From contig NZ_CP059450.1 in NCBI RefSeq assembly GCF_022023855.1, positions 1,252,001 to 1,316,000 on the forward strand: a stretch of 64,000 nucleotides of DNA. The letters are read 5' to 3'. The DNA is from Azospirillum brasilense. GTDB taxonomy: Bacteria; Pseudomonadota; Alphaproteobacteria; Azospirillales; Azospirillaceae. The notes under the pieces were generated by a model that worked only from the letters and a program-made list of their open reading frames with translations, ran no database searches and had not been told where the DNA came from. Each line of letters begins with the position of its first letter. Within the stretch, counting starts at the first letter, position 1. The translations under genes were made by a program, and so were the position numbers. Positions 48,050 through 56,883 of the stretch are shown here, one piece after another.

Positions 48050-49699
48050 ATGAGTCCGTTGAAACGTACAGGAATATTAAGGCGCGTCCAAACCCTCTGG
48101 GCGCGCGTTGGGCTTCGCGCACGCCTCGAGGCCTTCATCCTGCTCGCCCTTCTTCCGATGGTGGGCCTGGTCGTCGTCCTTCTGCTTCAAGAGCGCAACC
48201 AGGACATCGAACGGGCGCGCGATGCCACCCGCCTGCTGGCCGACCGTGGGGCGCAGCAGCAGGCGCAGATCGTTCAGCAGGCCCGCAGCGTTCTCCAGCT
48301 TCTCACCCTGGTTCCCGACATCCGGGAGGCGAGCCCTGGACGTTGCGCGACGATGTTGAAACAGGCGACCGACCTTTATCCTTGGAGCACCGGCTTCGGG
48401 GTGTTCAACCCCGATGGCAATCTGTTGTGCAGCAGCAACAGGAGCCGGCCCATGAACGTGGGCGACCGTGATTATTTCCGCGAGGCGCTGGCGACGCGTG
48501 GCTTCACGGTCAGCAACTTCCTGATTGGGCAGAACAGCAAGCAACCCCGCGTGGTCGCGGCCCTGCCGATTCTCGGTGACGATGGTTCGGTCATCCGCGT
48601 CCTGCTGGCCGGGGTGGACTTGAACTGGCTTGCGGAACTGTCCGTCGAAATCGCGCATGAGTCCGGTGGAACCGTATCGCTGTTCGATTCCGAAGGGACG
48701 ATCCTCGCGCGCGTGCCGGACCCGCAGGGGATTGTCGGGCGATCGATGACCGATCACCCGATGGTTCGAAAAATCATGGAGGAGGATGCCGGGATCATCG
48801 AGGACGACGGTCTGGACGGCATTCCCCGGATCAGCGGTTTCTCGACCCTGGAGGAAACGGGCGCCAAAATCGTCGTCGCGGTCGCGCGCGACGACATCCT
48901 GGCCGCGGCCGACCGGAACCTGTTGCTGGGAACCGGAGTCATGGCCGGCGTGGTGCTCCTCATCGTCGTCGGGGTCTGGGTTCTGATGGAGGTGATGGTC
49001 CTGCGCCGCCTGCGGGATCTCAAGGCGTCGGCGGCGTTCCTGTCGTCGGACCTCTTCGATCCCCATGCCCCCTGCACGCCCGCGCCGGTCCACCCGTCCG
49101 AATTCAGCCAGGTCGCCCAGGCGATGCGGACGATGGGACGGACGCTGAGCGCCATCGCCTTCGAGGATCGCCTGACCGGGCTCGCCAACCGGCGCTTTTT
49201 CGAAGCCCATGTGGAGCGCCTTCGGGACCAGCCGGCGCAGGATCAGACCGCGATCGCCATCCTCTACATCGATCTCGACGGGTTCAAGCCGATCAACGAC
49301 CAGCACGGCCACCACACCGGCGATCTGGTGTTGAAGGAGATCGGCGACCGGCTGGGCCGTTGCGTGCGCCAGGGGGATTTCGCCGCGCGCCTCGGCGGTG
49401 ACGAATTCGCCGTGCTGCTCTCCCTGGCGGACGGCCATCAGGCGCACTACGCCATGGACGTGGCCAGACGGATCATCGGCAGCGTCTCCGCTCCGATCAC
49501 AGCCGACGGGCTCGACGTCCGGATCGGGTGCAGCATCGGTGTGGCACTCTGGCCGGCGGATGCCGCGGACCTGTCCGTGGCGCTCCAGCACGCCGACCGG
49601 GCACTGTACGCCGCTAAACGCGCCGGACGCGCGCGCGTGGTGGCCTATTCGGATCTTCCCACTTCGGATCTTCCCACCGGCAACGCCATGGCGACCTGA
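48050..49699 (+). CDS. Membrane diguanylate cyclase with Cache sensor
   Basis: A 549-aa c-di-GMP synthase. A transmembrane helix (AFILLALLPMVGLVVVLLL) and another near residue 300 (GTGVMAGVVLLIVVGVWVL) enclose a periplasmic double-Cache sensor. The GGDEF domain has the catalytic RLGGDEFAVLL from about residue 449 and, five residues before it, the inhibitory I-site RQGD (RxxD), so product feedback is expected. Its place next to flagellar genes suggests control of the motile-to-sessile switch. The C-terminus holds a 15-bp repeat encoding SDLPT twice. Confidence 0.92.
   Translation: MSPLKRTGILRRVQTLWARVGLRARLEAFILLALLPMVGLVVVLLLQERNQDIERARDATRLLADRGAQQQAQIVQQARSVLQLLTLVPDIREASPGRCATMLKQATDLYPWSTGFGVFNPDGNLLCSSNRSRPMNVGDRDYFREALATRGFTVSNFLIGQNSKQPRVVAALPILGDDGSVIRVLLAGVDLNWLAELSVEIAHESGGTVSLFDSEGTILARVPDPQGIVGRSMTDHPMVRKIMEEDAGIIEDDGLDGIPRISGFSTLEETGAKIVVAVARDDILAAADRNLLLGTGVMAGVVLLIVVGVWVLMEVMVLRRLRDLKASAAFLSSDLFDPHAPCTPAPVHPSEFSQVAQAMRTMGRTLSAIAFEDRLTGLANRRFFEAHVERLRDQPAQDQTAIAILYIDLDGFKPINDQHGHHTGDLVLKEIGDRLGRCVRQGDFAARLGGDEFAVLLSLADGHQAHYAMDVARRIIGSVSAPITADGLDVRIGCSIGVALWPADAADLSVALQHADRALYAAKRAGRARVVAYSDLPTSDLPTGNAMAT
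49648..49677 (+). repeat. In-frame 15-bp tandem repeat
   Basis: Two perfect copies of TTCGGATCTTCCCAC (49648-49662 and 49663-49677) near the 3' end of the diguanylate cyclase, giving SDLPTSDLPT. Confidence 0.95.
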
Positions 49700-49718
49700 A
49701 CCGGCCGACAGCAACAGG

Positions 49719-49744
49719 CTGACGGGAACAGGCCGGCCCGTCAG
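49719..49744. terminator. Hairpin between convergent genes (weak terminator)
   Basis: An 8-bp stem (49719-49726 / 49737-49744) with a 10-nt loop lies in the 41-bp gap between the cyclase and fliJ stops and includes the fliJ stop codon. There is no T-run, so termination is uncertain. Confidence 0.35.
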
Positions 49745-50178
49745 GATTCGACGCCGCTCTCCTCCTGCTGGCGGCGGCGGAAGCCGACCAGCGCGGTCTC
49801 GTCCAGCATGTTGGCCTCCTTGCGCTTCAGCTTTTCCTTCTCGCGCTTCAGCCGCTCCTCCTCGGCCAGCTCGTAGCGCTTCAGCTCCTGGAAGGCTTCG
49901 GCCATCTCGTCGGTGGCGACGGCGATCTGTGCCTCCACCTGCCCCATCGACTGGGTCAGCCGCTTGCCGCGCTCCATCGCCGCCTGGATGTAGTTGCTGT
50001 AGGTGAAGGCGTATTCGACGTTGCCGCGGGCGGTGTCGCGCTCCGCCGCGATCTCCTCCTTCAGCCGCTCGATCTCGGCCTGGAGCCGGTCGGCGAGGTT
50101 CTGCAACTCCGCCAGCGCCCGGCGCTTCTCGTCGAGCTTCCACTTCTGGAGGCGGATGATGGTCTTGAGACTGCTCAT
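49741..50178 (-). CDS. fliJ: Flagellar export chaperone FliJ
   Basis: A 145-aa almost entirely helical coiled-coil protein ([20 protein letters not shown]..., [20 protein letters not shown]) matching FliJ, the central stalk of the FliI ATPase. The ATG overlaps the fliI stop (ATGA). Both genes are on the minus strand, apart from the main cluster. Confidence 0.88.
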   Translation of the reverse strand: MSSLKTIIRLQKWKLDEKRRALAELQNLADRLQAEIERLKEEIAAERDTARGNVEYAFTYSNYIQAAMERGKRLTQSMGQVEAQIAVATDEMAEAFQELKRYELAEEERLKREKEKLKRKEANMLDETALVGFRRRQQEESGVES

Positions 50179-51578
50179 TCTTGCGGCGGCCACTGTTCAA
50201 TGCCGAAGATGGCGGCAAGCTGGGCGTAGCTGTTGTCGAGGTCGGTCGCCTCGCGCTTGCCCTGCTTGAGGAACGCCTCCAAGGCCGGCTGGAAATGGAT
50301 GGCCTCGTCCACCTGCGGGTCGGTGCCCTTGCGGTAGGCGCCCAGGCGGATCATCTCCGCCATGTTGTCGTAGGACGACATCAGCCGCCGCGCGTGGTTC
50401 ACCAGCTCGTTCTCCATGGGAGAGTTGCAGCCGGGCATGGTGCGCGACACGCTGCGCAGGATGTTGATGGCCGGATAGCGCCCGCGCTCGCCGATCTGGC
50501 GCTCCAGGACGATGTGGCCGTCCAGGATGCCGCGCACGGCGTCGGCGATGGGCTCGTTGTGGTCGTCGCCCTCGACCAGCACGGTGAACAGCCCGGTGAT
50601 GGAGCCAGACCCGCTGAGGCCCGGCCCGGCGCGTTCCAGCAGGCGCGGCAGCTCGGCGAAGACGGTCGGGGGGTAGCCCTTGGTCGTCGGCGGCTCGCCG
50701 GCCGACAGGCCGATCTCGCGCTGGGCCATGGCGAAGCGGGTCACGCTGTCCATCATGCACAGCACATTGCAGCCGGCGTCGCGGAAGGCCTCCGCCACGG
50801 CCAGCGTCATATAGGCGGCCTGACGGCGCATCAGCGGCGCCTCGTCGGAGGTGGCGCAGACCACGACGCTGCGCGCCAAACCCTCCTCCCCCAGATCCTC
50901 GGTGATGAATTCCTGAAGCTCGCGCCCGCGTTCGCCGATCAGCCCGATCACCGCGACCTCCGCGCCGGAGAAGCGGGCGAGCATCGACATCACCGACGAC
51001 TTGCCGACTCCGGAGCCGGCGAAGATGCCCATGCGCTGGCCGCGGCAGCAGGTGAGGAAGGCGTTGATGGCGCGGATGCCCAGGTCCAGCTTCTCGCCCA
51101 CCCGGGCGCGGGAATGGGCGGGCGGCGGGTTGTTGCGGATGGGAACGCCGTGCGTTCCCTTGGGCAATGGCCCCTTGCCGTCCACCGGTTCGCCCAGCGC
51201 GTTGATGACGCGGCCGAGCCACGCCTCCGTCGGGAAGACCATGGGCTGGCTATCCGACACCAGCGCGCGGCAGCCCAGACCGACCCCGTCGATGGAGCCG
51301 AAGGGCATCAGCAGCGCCCGGCCTTGGCGGAAGCCCACAACCTCGCAGGGAACCTGCCGGGCATCACGGGATTCCACGATGCAGCGGCCGCCTACCGACA
51401 GCTCCTTCTCGATCCCCCCGACCTCGACCAGCAGGCCGAGCACGGCGGTGACCCGCCCGAACCGGCTGTAGCCGGAGACGGTCTCGATCTCCTGAAGGAT
51501 GCGGGCGACGTCGGCGGGCACGGTCTTGCGGATCAGCGGACGGAATTGGGACGGGTGAGCCGGGTGCGGACGGCGCAA
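50175..51578 (-). CDS. fliI: Flagellum-specific ATPase FliI
   Basis: A 467-aa ATPase of the flagellar export apparatus. Walker A is [12 protein letters not shown] and the Walker B strand is [38 protein letters not shown] is the F-type/T3SS ATPase signature. No in-frame ATG exists near the 5' end. The frame is closed by a TGA a few codons upstream, so translation starts at TTG (51578) or at an internal GTG near residue 20. The divergent ctrA gene shares the 220-bp upstream region. Confidence 0.93.
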   Translation of the reverse strand: MRRPHPAHPSQFRPLIRKTVPADVARILQEIETVSGYSRFGRVTAVLGLLVEVGGIEKELSVGGRCIVESRDARQVPCEVVGFRQGRALLMPFGSIDGVGLGCRALVSDSQPMVFPTEAWLGRVINALGEPVDGKGPLPKGTHGVPIRNNPPPAHSRARVGEKLDLGIRAINAFLTCCRGQRMGIFAGSGVGKSSVMSMLARFSGAEVAVIGLIGERGRELQEFITEDLGEEGLARSVVVCATSDEAPLMRRQAAYMTLAVAEAFRDAGCNVLCMMDSVTRFAMAQREIGLSAGEPPTTKGYPPTVFAELPRLLERAGPGLSGSGSITGLFTVLVEGDDHNEPIADAVRGILDGHIVLERQIGERGRYPAINILRSVSRTMPGCNSPMENELVNHARRLMSSYDNMAEMIRLGAYRKGTDPQVDEAIHFQPALEAFLKQGKREATDLDNSYAQLAAIFGIEQWPPQE

Positions 51579-51636
51579 TTTGCGGTGGGCTCGAAGTCCG
51601 CCACCATGCCGCCCGCGTCATGCTCGTCCAAAAACA

Positions 51637-51732
51637 TTAACGTTAAATGAAGTGCTATGCCTCTGGCGTTAAGCTGAATCGTCTGTTAACTTGTGTAAAC
51701 GGACGCACCGATCTGTTAAGGGAATTGGTTAA
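51637..51732. promoter_or_regulatory. TTAA-rich fliI/ctrA divergent control region
   Basis: Six TTAA tetramers (51637, 51643, 51669, 51686, 51716, 51729) occur in 96 bp of an otherwise GC-rich genome, with a GANTC site at 51676-51680. CtrA recognises TTAA-type half-sites; on the minus strand the 3' part contains TTAACCAA, one base from the TTAACCAT form. None of the pairs has the exact 7-bp spacing of the Caulobacter full site. Confidence 0.55.
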
Positions 51733-51798
51733 GGAACTGCGGGACAGCAACGCCGCATCGGAAGCCAGAAACGCGCCATCTAACATCGGGATACCGCC

Positions 51799-52530
51799 AT
51801 GAGGGTTCTGCTGGTCGAAGACGACTCCTCCACGGCCAAGAGCATCGAACTGATGCTCCAGTCGGAAGGCTACATCGTCGACTCTACCGACCTCGGTGAG
51901 GATGGGCTCGAAATCGGCAAGCTGTACGATTACGACATCATCATCCTCGATCTGATGCTGCCGGACATCGACGGCTACGAGGTGCTGCGCCGCCTGCGCG
52001 CCGCCCGTGTGACCACGCCGATCCTCATTCTTTCCGGCCTGTCGGAACTGGACCACAAGATCAAGGGTCTGGGCTTCGGCGCCGACGACTACCTGACCAA
52101 GCCCTTCGACAAGCGCGAGCTGATCGCCCGCATCCAGGCCATCGTCCGCCGCTCCAAGGGCCATTCCGACAGCATCATCCGCACCGGCCGCCTGACCGTG
52201 AACCTGGACACCCGCACGGTGGAGGTGGACAACCAGCCGCTCCACCTGACCGGCAAGGAATACGGCATCCTGGAGCTGCTGTCCCTGCGCAAGGGCACGA
52301 CCCTGACCAAGGAGATGTTCCTGAACCATCTCTATGGCGGCATGGACGAGCCCGAGTTGAAGATCATCGACGTCTTCGTCTGCAAGCTGCGCAAGAAGCT
52401 GGCCGCGGCGACCCAGGGCGACAACTACATCGAGACGGTGTGGGGCCGCGGCTATGTGCTGCGCGACCCGCACGAGGACGCATCCCCGATCCCGCGTGTC
52501 CCGCACCAACAGGCCCAGGCGGCCGGCTGA
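51799..52530 (+). CDS. ctrA: Cell-cycle master response regulator CtrA
   Basis: A 243-aa OmpR-type response regulator. The receiver starts [20 protein letters not shown] with phospho-acceptor Asp51 and [11 protein letters not shown]. The winged-helix C-terminal part ([40 protein letters not shown]) is the nearly invariant CtrA signature. In alphaproteobacteria CtrA controls flagellar, chemotaxis and, in some, division genes. In Azospirillum-type lineages it is not tied to asymmetric division. The C-terminal tail (about 15 residues, Pro/Gln-rich) lacks the Ala-Ala degradation end of Caulobacter CtrA and ends QAAG. Confidence 0.95.
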   Translation: MRVLLVEDDSSTAKSIELMLQSEGYIVDSTDLGEDGLEIGKLYDYDIIILDLMLPDIDGYEVLRRLRAARVTTPILILSGLSELDHKIKGLGFGADDYLTKPFDKRELIARIQAIVRRSKGHSDSIIRTGRLTVNLDTRTVEVDNQPLHLTGKEYGILELLSLRKGTTLTKEMFLNHLYGGMDEPELKIIDVFVCKLRKKLAAATQGDNYIETVWGRGYVLRDPHEDASPIPRVPHQQAQAAG

Positions 52531-52593
52531 CCGCCCATCACGGTTAACATTCATGCCCGCAAGCGGTGGGCTCAGGCCCGCCGCCATCCGCGA

Positions 52594-52833
52594 TCATTCC
52601 TGCCAGAACGCCTTGTCGGCTTCACGGCGGGCGTCCGTATGGCTCAGCCCGACGTCGCGCAGCAGATGGTCGTCCAGAGCTGCCAGGGAGCGGCGCTGCC
52701 GGTGGCGCTCGATCATTCCCAGCACCTCCCCGAGTGCCCGCTTCACAACCCCCTGCGCGCCGTCAATTCCAGCCTGTCCGAGGGACACTATGCCCCGGTC
52801 CGCGGAAACGGCGCCCAGCGCTCTCCTGCTCAT
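52594..52833 (-). CDS. DUF1127 small protein
   Basis: A 79-aa protein with the DUF1127 (YjiS-like) motif at its C-terminal half: RRSLAALDDHLLRDVGLSHT followed by DARREADKAFW. Members are small Arg-rich alphaproteobacterial proteins, some of them RNA-binding and involved in phosphate or RNA metabolism. It is a single gene, divergent from the LysR-type gene. Confidence 0.82.
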   Translation of the reverse strand: MSRRALGAVSADRGIVSLGQAGIDGAQGVVKRALGEVLGMIERHRQRRSLAALDDHLLRDVGLSHTDARREADKAFWQE

Positions 52834-52967
52834 GATCCGACACTCCGCTTGATGAATTCCGTTCCCTAGGAATGCACCCGGAATCGGGTTGTCCGCAAAG
52901 GATGCTTTCTCTAACCTGCATGAGAGAATTTCATGCGGCCGGGCAACAATCCGGCGGATGCGGACCC

Positions 52968-53873
52968 ATGCAGATCCCTCCCCTCAACGGCCTGCGCGCC
53001 TTCGAAGCGGCGGCCCGCCATCTCAGCTTCACCCGCGCGGCGGAGGAGCTGAACGTCACCCAGAGCGCGATCAGCCACCAGATCCGCACGCTGGAGGATC
53101 GGCTGGGCATCCGACTGTTCCGCCGGCTGAATCAGGCGCTGGTTCTGACCGACGCCGGCCAGCTCCTGCTGCCCAGCGTGCGCGACGCCTTCGCGCGGCT
53201 GGCCACCGGCCTGGAGCGGGTGATGGAGCATGAGCGCTCCGGCGTGCTGACGATGAGCGTTTCGCCCTCCTTCGCCAGCCGCTGGCTGATGAGCCGCATC
53301 GGCCGCTTCCGCGCCCGCCACCCGGAAATCCACCTGCGCATCAGCGTCAGCCAGCACGAGATCGATTTCGAGCGCGAAGCCGACATCGACATCGGGCTTC
53401 GCCACGGCCTCGGGGTGTGGGAGGGCTTGCGGGCCGACCGCTTCCTCGACGACGCGGTGTTCCCGGTGTGCAGCCCGGCTCTGCTGCAAGGACCGATGCC
53501 GTTGCGGCAGCCGGCCGACCTGCGCCATCACGTTCTGGTCGAGGAAACCGGCCACAGCTATTGGGCAACGTGGCTGGCGATGGCCGGGCTCGGCGATTTG
53601 AAGCCGAGCTCCGAAATGGTCTTCGACGAGATCGGCATCGCCATCGAAGCCGCCGAGAACGGCCAGGGCATCGCGATGGCGCGCGGCACCCTGGTGTTGG
53701 AGGAGTTGGCGAGCGGGCGGCTGACCCGGCTGTTCGACCTCGCGCTGCCGGGAGACTTCGGCTACTACCTCGTCTGCCCGGAGGTGACCGCCGACCGGCC
53801 TAAGATCGCCGCTTTCCGCTGCTGGATCATGGAGGAAGGCGCCGCCGACCGCCTCACCGTCACGCAGCCCTGA
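52968..53873 (+). CDS. LysR-family regulator (GcvA-like)
   Basis: A 301-aa LysR-type activator. The HTH is in LNGLRAFEAAARHLSFTRAA plus LNVTQSAISHQIRTLEDRLG, the arrangement of the GcvA group. A periplasmic-binding-like effector domain covers residues ~90-295. ATG at 52968 is chosen; the frame extends upstream to 52872 without features of the family. Its stop and that of cheR lie inside a 14-bp tandem repeat. Target unknown. Confidence 0.87.
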   Translation: MQIPPLNGLRAFEAAARHLSFTRAAEELNVTQSAISHQIRTLEDRLGIRLFRRLNQALVLTDAGQLLLPSVRDAFARLATGLERVMEHERSGVLTMSVSPSFASRWLMSRIGRFRARHPEIHLRISVSQHEIDFEREADIDIGLRHGLGVWEGLRADRFLDDAVFPVCSPALLQGPMPLRQPADLRHHVLVEETGHSYWATWLAMAGLGDLKPSSEMVFDEIGIAIEAAENGQGIAMARGTLVLEELASGRLTRLFDLALPGDFGYYLVCPEVTADRPKIAAFRCWIMEEGAADRLTVTQP

Positions 53874-53894
53874 TCAGACGGCCCTGATCAGACG
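53867..53894. repeat. 14-bp tandem repeat across two stop codons
   Basis: Two perfect copies of GCCCTGATCAGACG (53867-53880 and 53881-53894). Each copy carries the palindrome TGATCA, giving a stop on both strands; the first ends the LysR gene and the second ends cheR. Confidence 0.95.
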
Positions 53895-54733
53895 GCCGCC
53901 TTCAGCCCGCTCGGCACCTGGAAACCACCCAGACTGTAGAGGCCGCGCTGGCCTTCCACCGGCTTGAAGCGGTCGGTGATGCCCAGCACGGTTTCCGCAC
54001 CGCCCAGATAGAGCACGCCGTCCTGCGGCATCTGGCGGGCGATCGCCTCCAGCACCTTGGTCTTGGTCGGCTGGTCGAAATAGATCAGCACATTGCGGCA
54101 GAACACGATGTCGAACTGCCCCAACCCGGACAGGTCGCCCAGAAGGTTGAACTCGCGGAAGGAGGCCATCTGGCGGAGCTGCTGGCTGATCTGCCACTTG
54201 TCGCCCTGCTGCTTGAAATGCTTCACCAGCATTTGAATCGGCAGGCCGCGCTGCACCTCGAACTGGGTGTAGATGCCCGATTTGGAGCGTTCCACCATCT
54301 CCGCGGAGATGTCGGTGCCGACGATCTCGATCCGCCAGCCGGCCAGCTTCGCCGCGTCCTCGCTCAACAGCATGGCCAGCGAGTAGGCCTCCTGCCCGGA
54401 CGAGCAGGCCGCCGACCAGATGCGGATCGACCGCTTCGCGGACCGCGCCGCCATCAGCTTCGGCAGGACGATCTGCTTGAACTGGTCGAAGGGCTTCTGG
54501 TCGCGGAAGAAGGACGACTCGTTGGTCGTCATCGCCTCCGTGATGTCGCGCAGCAGCGCTTCGTCCTTGCGCGTCCGCACGGTGGAGGCCAGCTCCTCCA
54601 GCCCCTTCATGTTCCACTTGCGCGCTACCGGCATCAGCCGGGATTCGAGCAGGTAGGCCTTGTCCCGGGTCAGGACCAGACCGGAACGCTGCTTGAGCAG
54701 CGTGGAGAACATGTCGAAATCTTCGACTCTCAT
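53888..54733 (-). CDS. cheR: Chemotaxis methyltransferase CheR
   Basis: A 281-aa S-adenosylmethionine-dependent methyltransferase that methylates receptor glutamates. The N-terminal helical domain is followed by the SAM fold (TTNESSFFRDQKPFDQF, WSAACSSGQEAYSLAMLL, DIVFCRNVLIYFD). GAGGG precedes the ATG, which overlaps the cheB stop (ATGA). It is the last gene of the operon. Confidence 0.95.
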   Translation of the reverse strand: MRVEDFDMFSTLLKQRSGLVLTRDKAYLLESRLMPVARKWNMKGLEELASTVRTRKDEALLRDITEAMTTNESSFFRDQKPFDQFKQIVLPKLMAARSAKRSIRIWSAACSSGQEAYSLAMLLSEDAAKLAGWRIEIVGTDISAEMVERSKSGIYTQFEVQRGLPIQMLVKHFKQQGDKWQISQQLRQMASFREFNLLGDLSGLGQFDIVFCRNVLIYFDQPTKTKVLEAIARQMPQDGVLYLGGAETVLGITDRFKPVEGQRGLYSLGGFQVPSGLKAAV

Positions 54734-55914
54734 GCTGCCCTCGATGCGAACTTGCGGATGTAGGGACCGATTTCCTTGAGCGGCAGCACCGCCGAGCAGA
54801 TGCCCGCCTGGGCGACGGCGCCCGGCATGCCCCACACGACGCTGGACGCCTCGTCCTGCGCGATCAGGGTGCCGCCGGCGTTCACCACATCGGTGCAGCC
54901 CTTCAGCCCATCCTGCCCCATGCCGGTCAGGATGCAGGCGAGAACCTTGCGCCCGCCGAAGGCGCGAAGGATGGACCGCATCATCGGATCCACCGCCGGG
55001 CGGCAGAAGTTCTCGGGTGGGTCCTTGGTCAGCGAAATCACATTGGCGCCCGCACGCTGGGTGACCAGCATGTGGAAGTCGCCCGGCGCGATGTAGCAGC
55101 GCCCCGACACGACCGGCTCGCCGTCCTTCGCCTCCTGGGCGTTCAGCCCGCACTGGCGGGTGATGTGTTCGGCCAGGATTGTGGTGAAGGTCGCCGGCAT
55201 GTGCTGGGTGATCAGGATCGGCTGGGTGACGCCGGTCTTCAGATGGGCCAGCACCTCGAACAGCGCCTGCGGGCCGCCCGTGGAACTTCCGATGGCGATC
55301 ACGTCCGGCTTGACCTGACCGACGGAGCCGACGGCCGGAGCCGGGCGCAGCGTGACAGGCGGCGGCTCGCGCTTCAGGAAGGCGGCGGGCACCGGGGTCA
55401 GCGGGCGCAGCTCGCCGCGGGTGCGGGATCCGGCACGGCGCGCGGCGGCGCCCAGCGCCTTGACTTTCGACACCAGCTCGCGCTTGAAGGCGTCCGCGCC
55501 GCCGATCTCGCGGGTGGAGGTCGGCTTGGGGATGTAGTCGGCGGCCCCCGCGGACAGGCAGCGCATGGAGATGTCGGCCCCGCGCAGCGTCAGCGTCGAG
55601 GCCATGATGATCTTCACCTGCGGCGCCACGGCCAGCAGCTTCGGGATGGCGGTCAGCCCGTCCATCACCGGCATCTCGATGTCGAGGACGATGACGTCGA
55701 GCGAGTTGCGCTGCAGGGCATTGACCGCCATCTGACCGTCGCCGACCGACGCGACCACGCGGATTTCGGAATCGCCTTCCAGCGCGCGGGTCAGAAGGCC
55801 ACGGATCACGGCGGAGTCGTCGACCACCATCACCCGGACGGGATCGCCGCCGCCCGCGCCGGTGGGATGGCCCGCCGGTGCGGGGGGAGGAGGTCTGCCG
55901 AAACGATCGGACAT
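54730..55914 (-). CDS. cheB: Chemotaxis methylesterase CheB
   Basis: A 394-aa response regulator that removes receptor methyl groups. The receiver domain (residues 26-150) has VDDSAVIRGLL and phospho-acceptor Asp78 in VIVLDIEMPVMDG. A ~50-residue linker precedes the methylesterase domain, with the catalytic Ser in GSSTGGPQAL (Ser211), the His in QHMPATFT and the Asp in LTGMGQDG. Confidence 0.95.
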   Translation of the reverse strand: MSDRFGRPPPPAPAGHPTGAGGGDPVRVMVVDDSAVIRGLLTRALEGDSEIRVVASVGDGQMAVNALQRNSLDVIVLDIEMPVMDGLTAIPKLLAVAPQVKIIMASTLTLRGADISMRCLSAGAADYIPKPTSTREIGGADAFKRELVSKVKALGAAARRAGSRTRGELRPLTPVPAAFLKREPPPVTLRPAPAVGSVGQVKPDVIAIGSSTGGPQALFEVLAHLKTGVTQPILITQHMPATFTTILAEHITRQCGLNAQEAKDGEPVVSGRCYIAPGDFHMLVTQRAGANVISLTKDPPENFCRPAVDPMMRSILRAFGGRKVLACILTGMGQDGLKGCTDVVNAGGTLIAQDEASSVVWGMPGAVAQAGICSAVLPLKEIGPYIRKFASRAA

Positions 55915-55968
55915 AACGCAATCAGCCTTTCAGGGTCGGAACGGTGCGCGGTGCGGTGGTCCCGCCCG

Positions 55969-56334
55969 TCACAGCAGCCCGACCTGCTCGAACTTGGTCT
56001 GGATGATGTCGCTGTCGAACGGCTTCATGATGTACTCGTTCGCCCCGGCGGACAGCGCCTCCTGGATGTGGGCGAGGTCGTTCTCCGTCGTGCAGAACAC
56101 AACCTTGGGAATGTCCCCGCCGCTCATCTTGCGCAGGCGGCGCAGGAACTCGATGCCGGTCATCACCGGCATGTTCCAGTCCAGCAGGATGGCGTCCGGC
56201 ATCTTCTGCGCGCAGGCTTCCATGGCCTGCCTGCCGTCCTCCGCCTCGGTGCAGGCGAAGTGCAGCTCTTCCAGGATCTTCCGCGCGACCTTGCGGACCA
56301 CGCGGCTGTCGTCGACGACCAGACAAACTTTCAT
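55969..56334 (-). CDS. cheY: Chemotaxis response regulator CheY
   Basis: A 121-aa single-domain receiver. The acidic pair lies in VVDDSRVVRK, phospho-acceptor Asp52 in LLDWNMPVMTG, the Thr in VFCTTEND and the Lys in YIMKPFDS. It relays CheA phosphate to the flagellar motor or another target. Flanked by cheB (54 bp) and cheW (48 bp). Confidence 0.93.
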   Translation of the reverse strand: MKVCLVVDDSRVVRKVARKILEELHFACTEAEDGRQAMEACAQKMPDAILLDWNMPVMTGIEFLRRLRKMSGGDIPKVVFCTTENDLAHIQEALSAGANEYIMKPFDSDIIQTKFEQVGLL

Positions 56335-56382
56335 GGTGAACGGGCCTCAGGCTTCGCTTTGCACACCGACCGGGGTTTCGCC

Positions 56383-56883
56383 TCAGGCCGCTTCCATCGT
56401 GGTGAAGTTCAGCAGACGCGGCACGTCCAGGACCACCATGAGCTGACCGTTCAGGCGATAGATGCCCGTGGACACCTCGCGCCAGCGCGGGTCGAGGGTG
56501 GCCGGGTTGCGCTCGAAGTCATCGTTGGAGAGGCTCAGCACCTCCCCCACCGAATCGACCATCAGGCTGTAGAGTTCGCCGCGCAGGTCCACCACGATGG
56601 ACATGCCCGGCTTGTCCTTCGGACGCGAGGTCAGGCCGAGCCGCAGGCGCACGTCGATGGCGGTGACGATGCGCCCGCGCAGGTTCAGCGAGCCGGCGAC
56701 CTCCGGCGGGGCCAGCGGGATGCGGGTGATCCGCTGGTGCCCCAGCACGTCCTGGACCTGCAGGACCGGGATGCCGAACAGCTGGTCGGCGATCGTCATG
56801 GTCACATAGTCCTGGCTGCCACCGGAGGTGATCTCGTCGCCCTTGGACTTCTTGGTCGTGGCGGGCAGCTTGGCGTTGCTCAT
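56383..56883 (-). CDS. cheW: Chemotaxis coupling protein CheW
   Basis: A 166-aa adaptor linking receptors to CheA. A ~22-residue Lys-rich leader is followed by the CheW SH3-like fold (YVTMTIADQLFGIPVLQVQD, GSLNLRGRIVTAIDVRLRLG, MVVLDVPRLL). The ATG overlaps the cheA stop (ATGA). Confidence 0.94.
   Translation of the reverse strand: MSNAKLPATTKKSKGDEITSGGSQDYVTMTIADQLFGIPVLQVQDVLGHQRITRIPLAPPEVAGSLNLRGRIVTAIDVRLRLGLTSRPKDKPGMSIVVDLRGELYSLMVDSVGEVLSLSNDDFERNPATLDPRWREVSTGIYRLNGQLMVVLDVPRLLNFTTMEAA

Noticed and set aside
51686..51700. Exact CtrA full site TTAA-N7-TTAA upstream of ctrA
   Set aside because: The TTAA tetramers here are spaced 2, 9, 13, 22 or 26 bp apart; none has the 7-bp gap, so only a TTAA-rich region is claimed.
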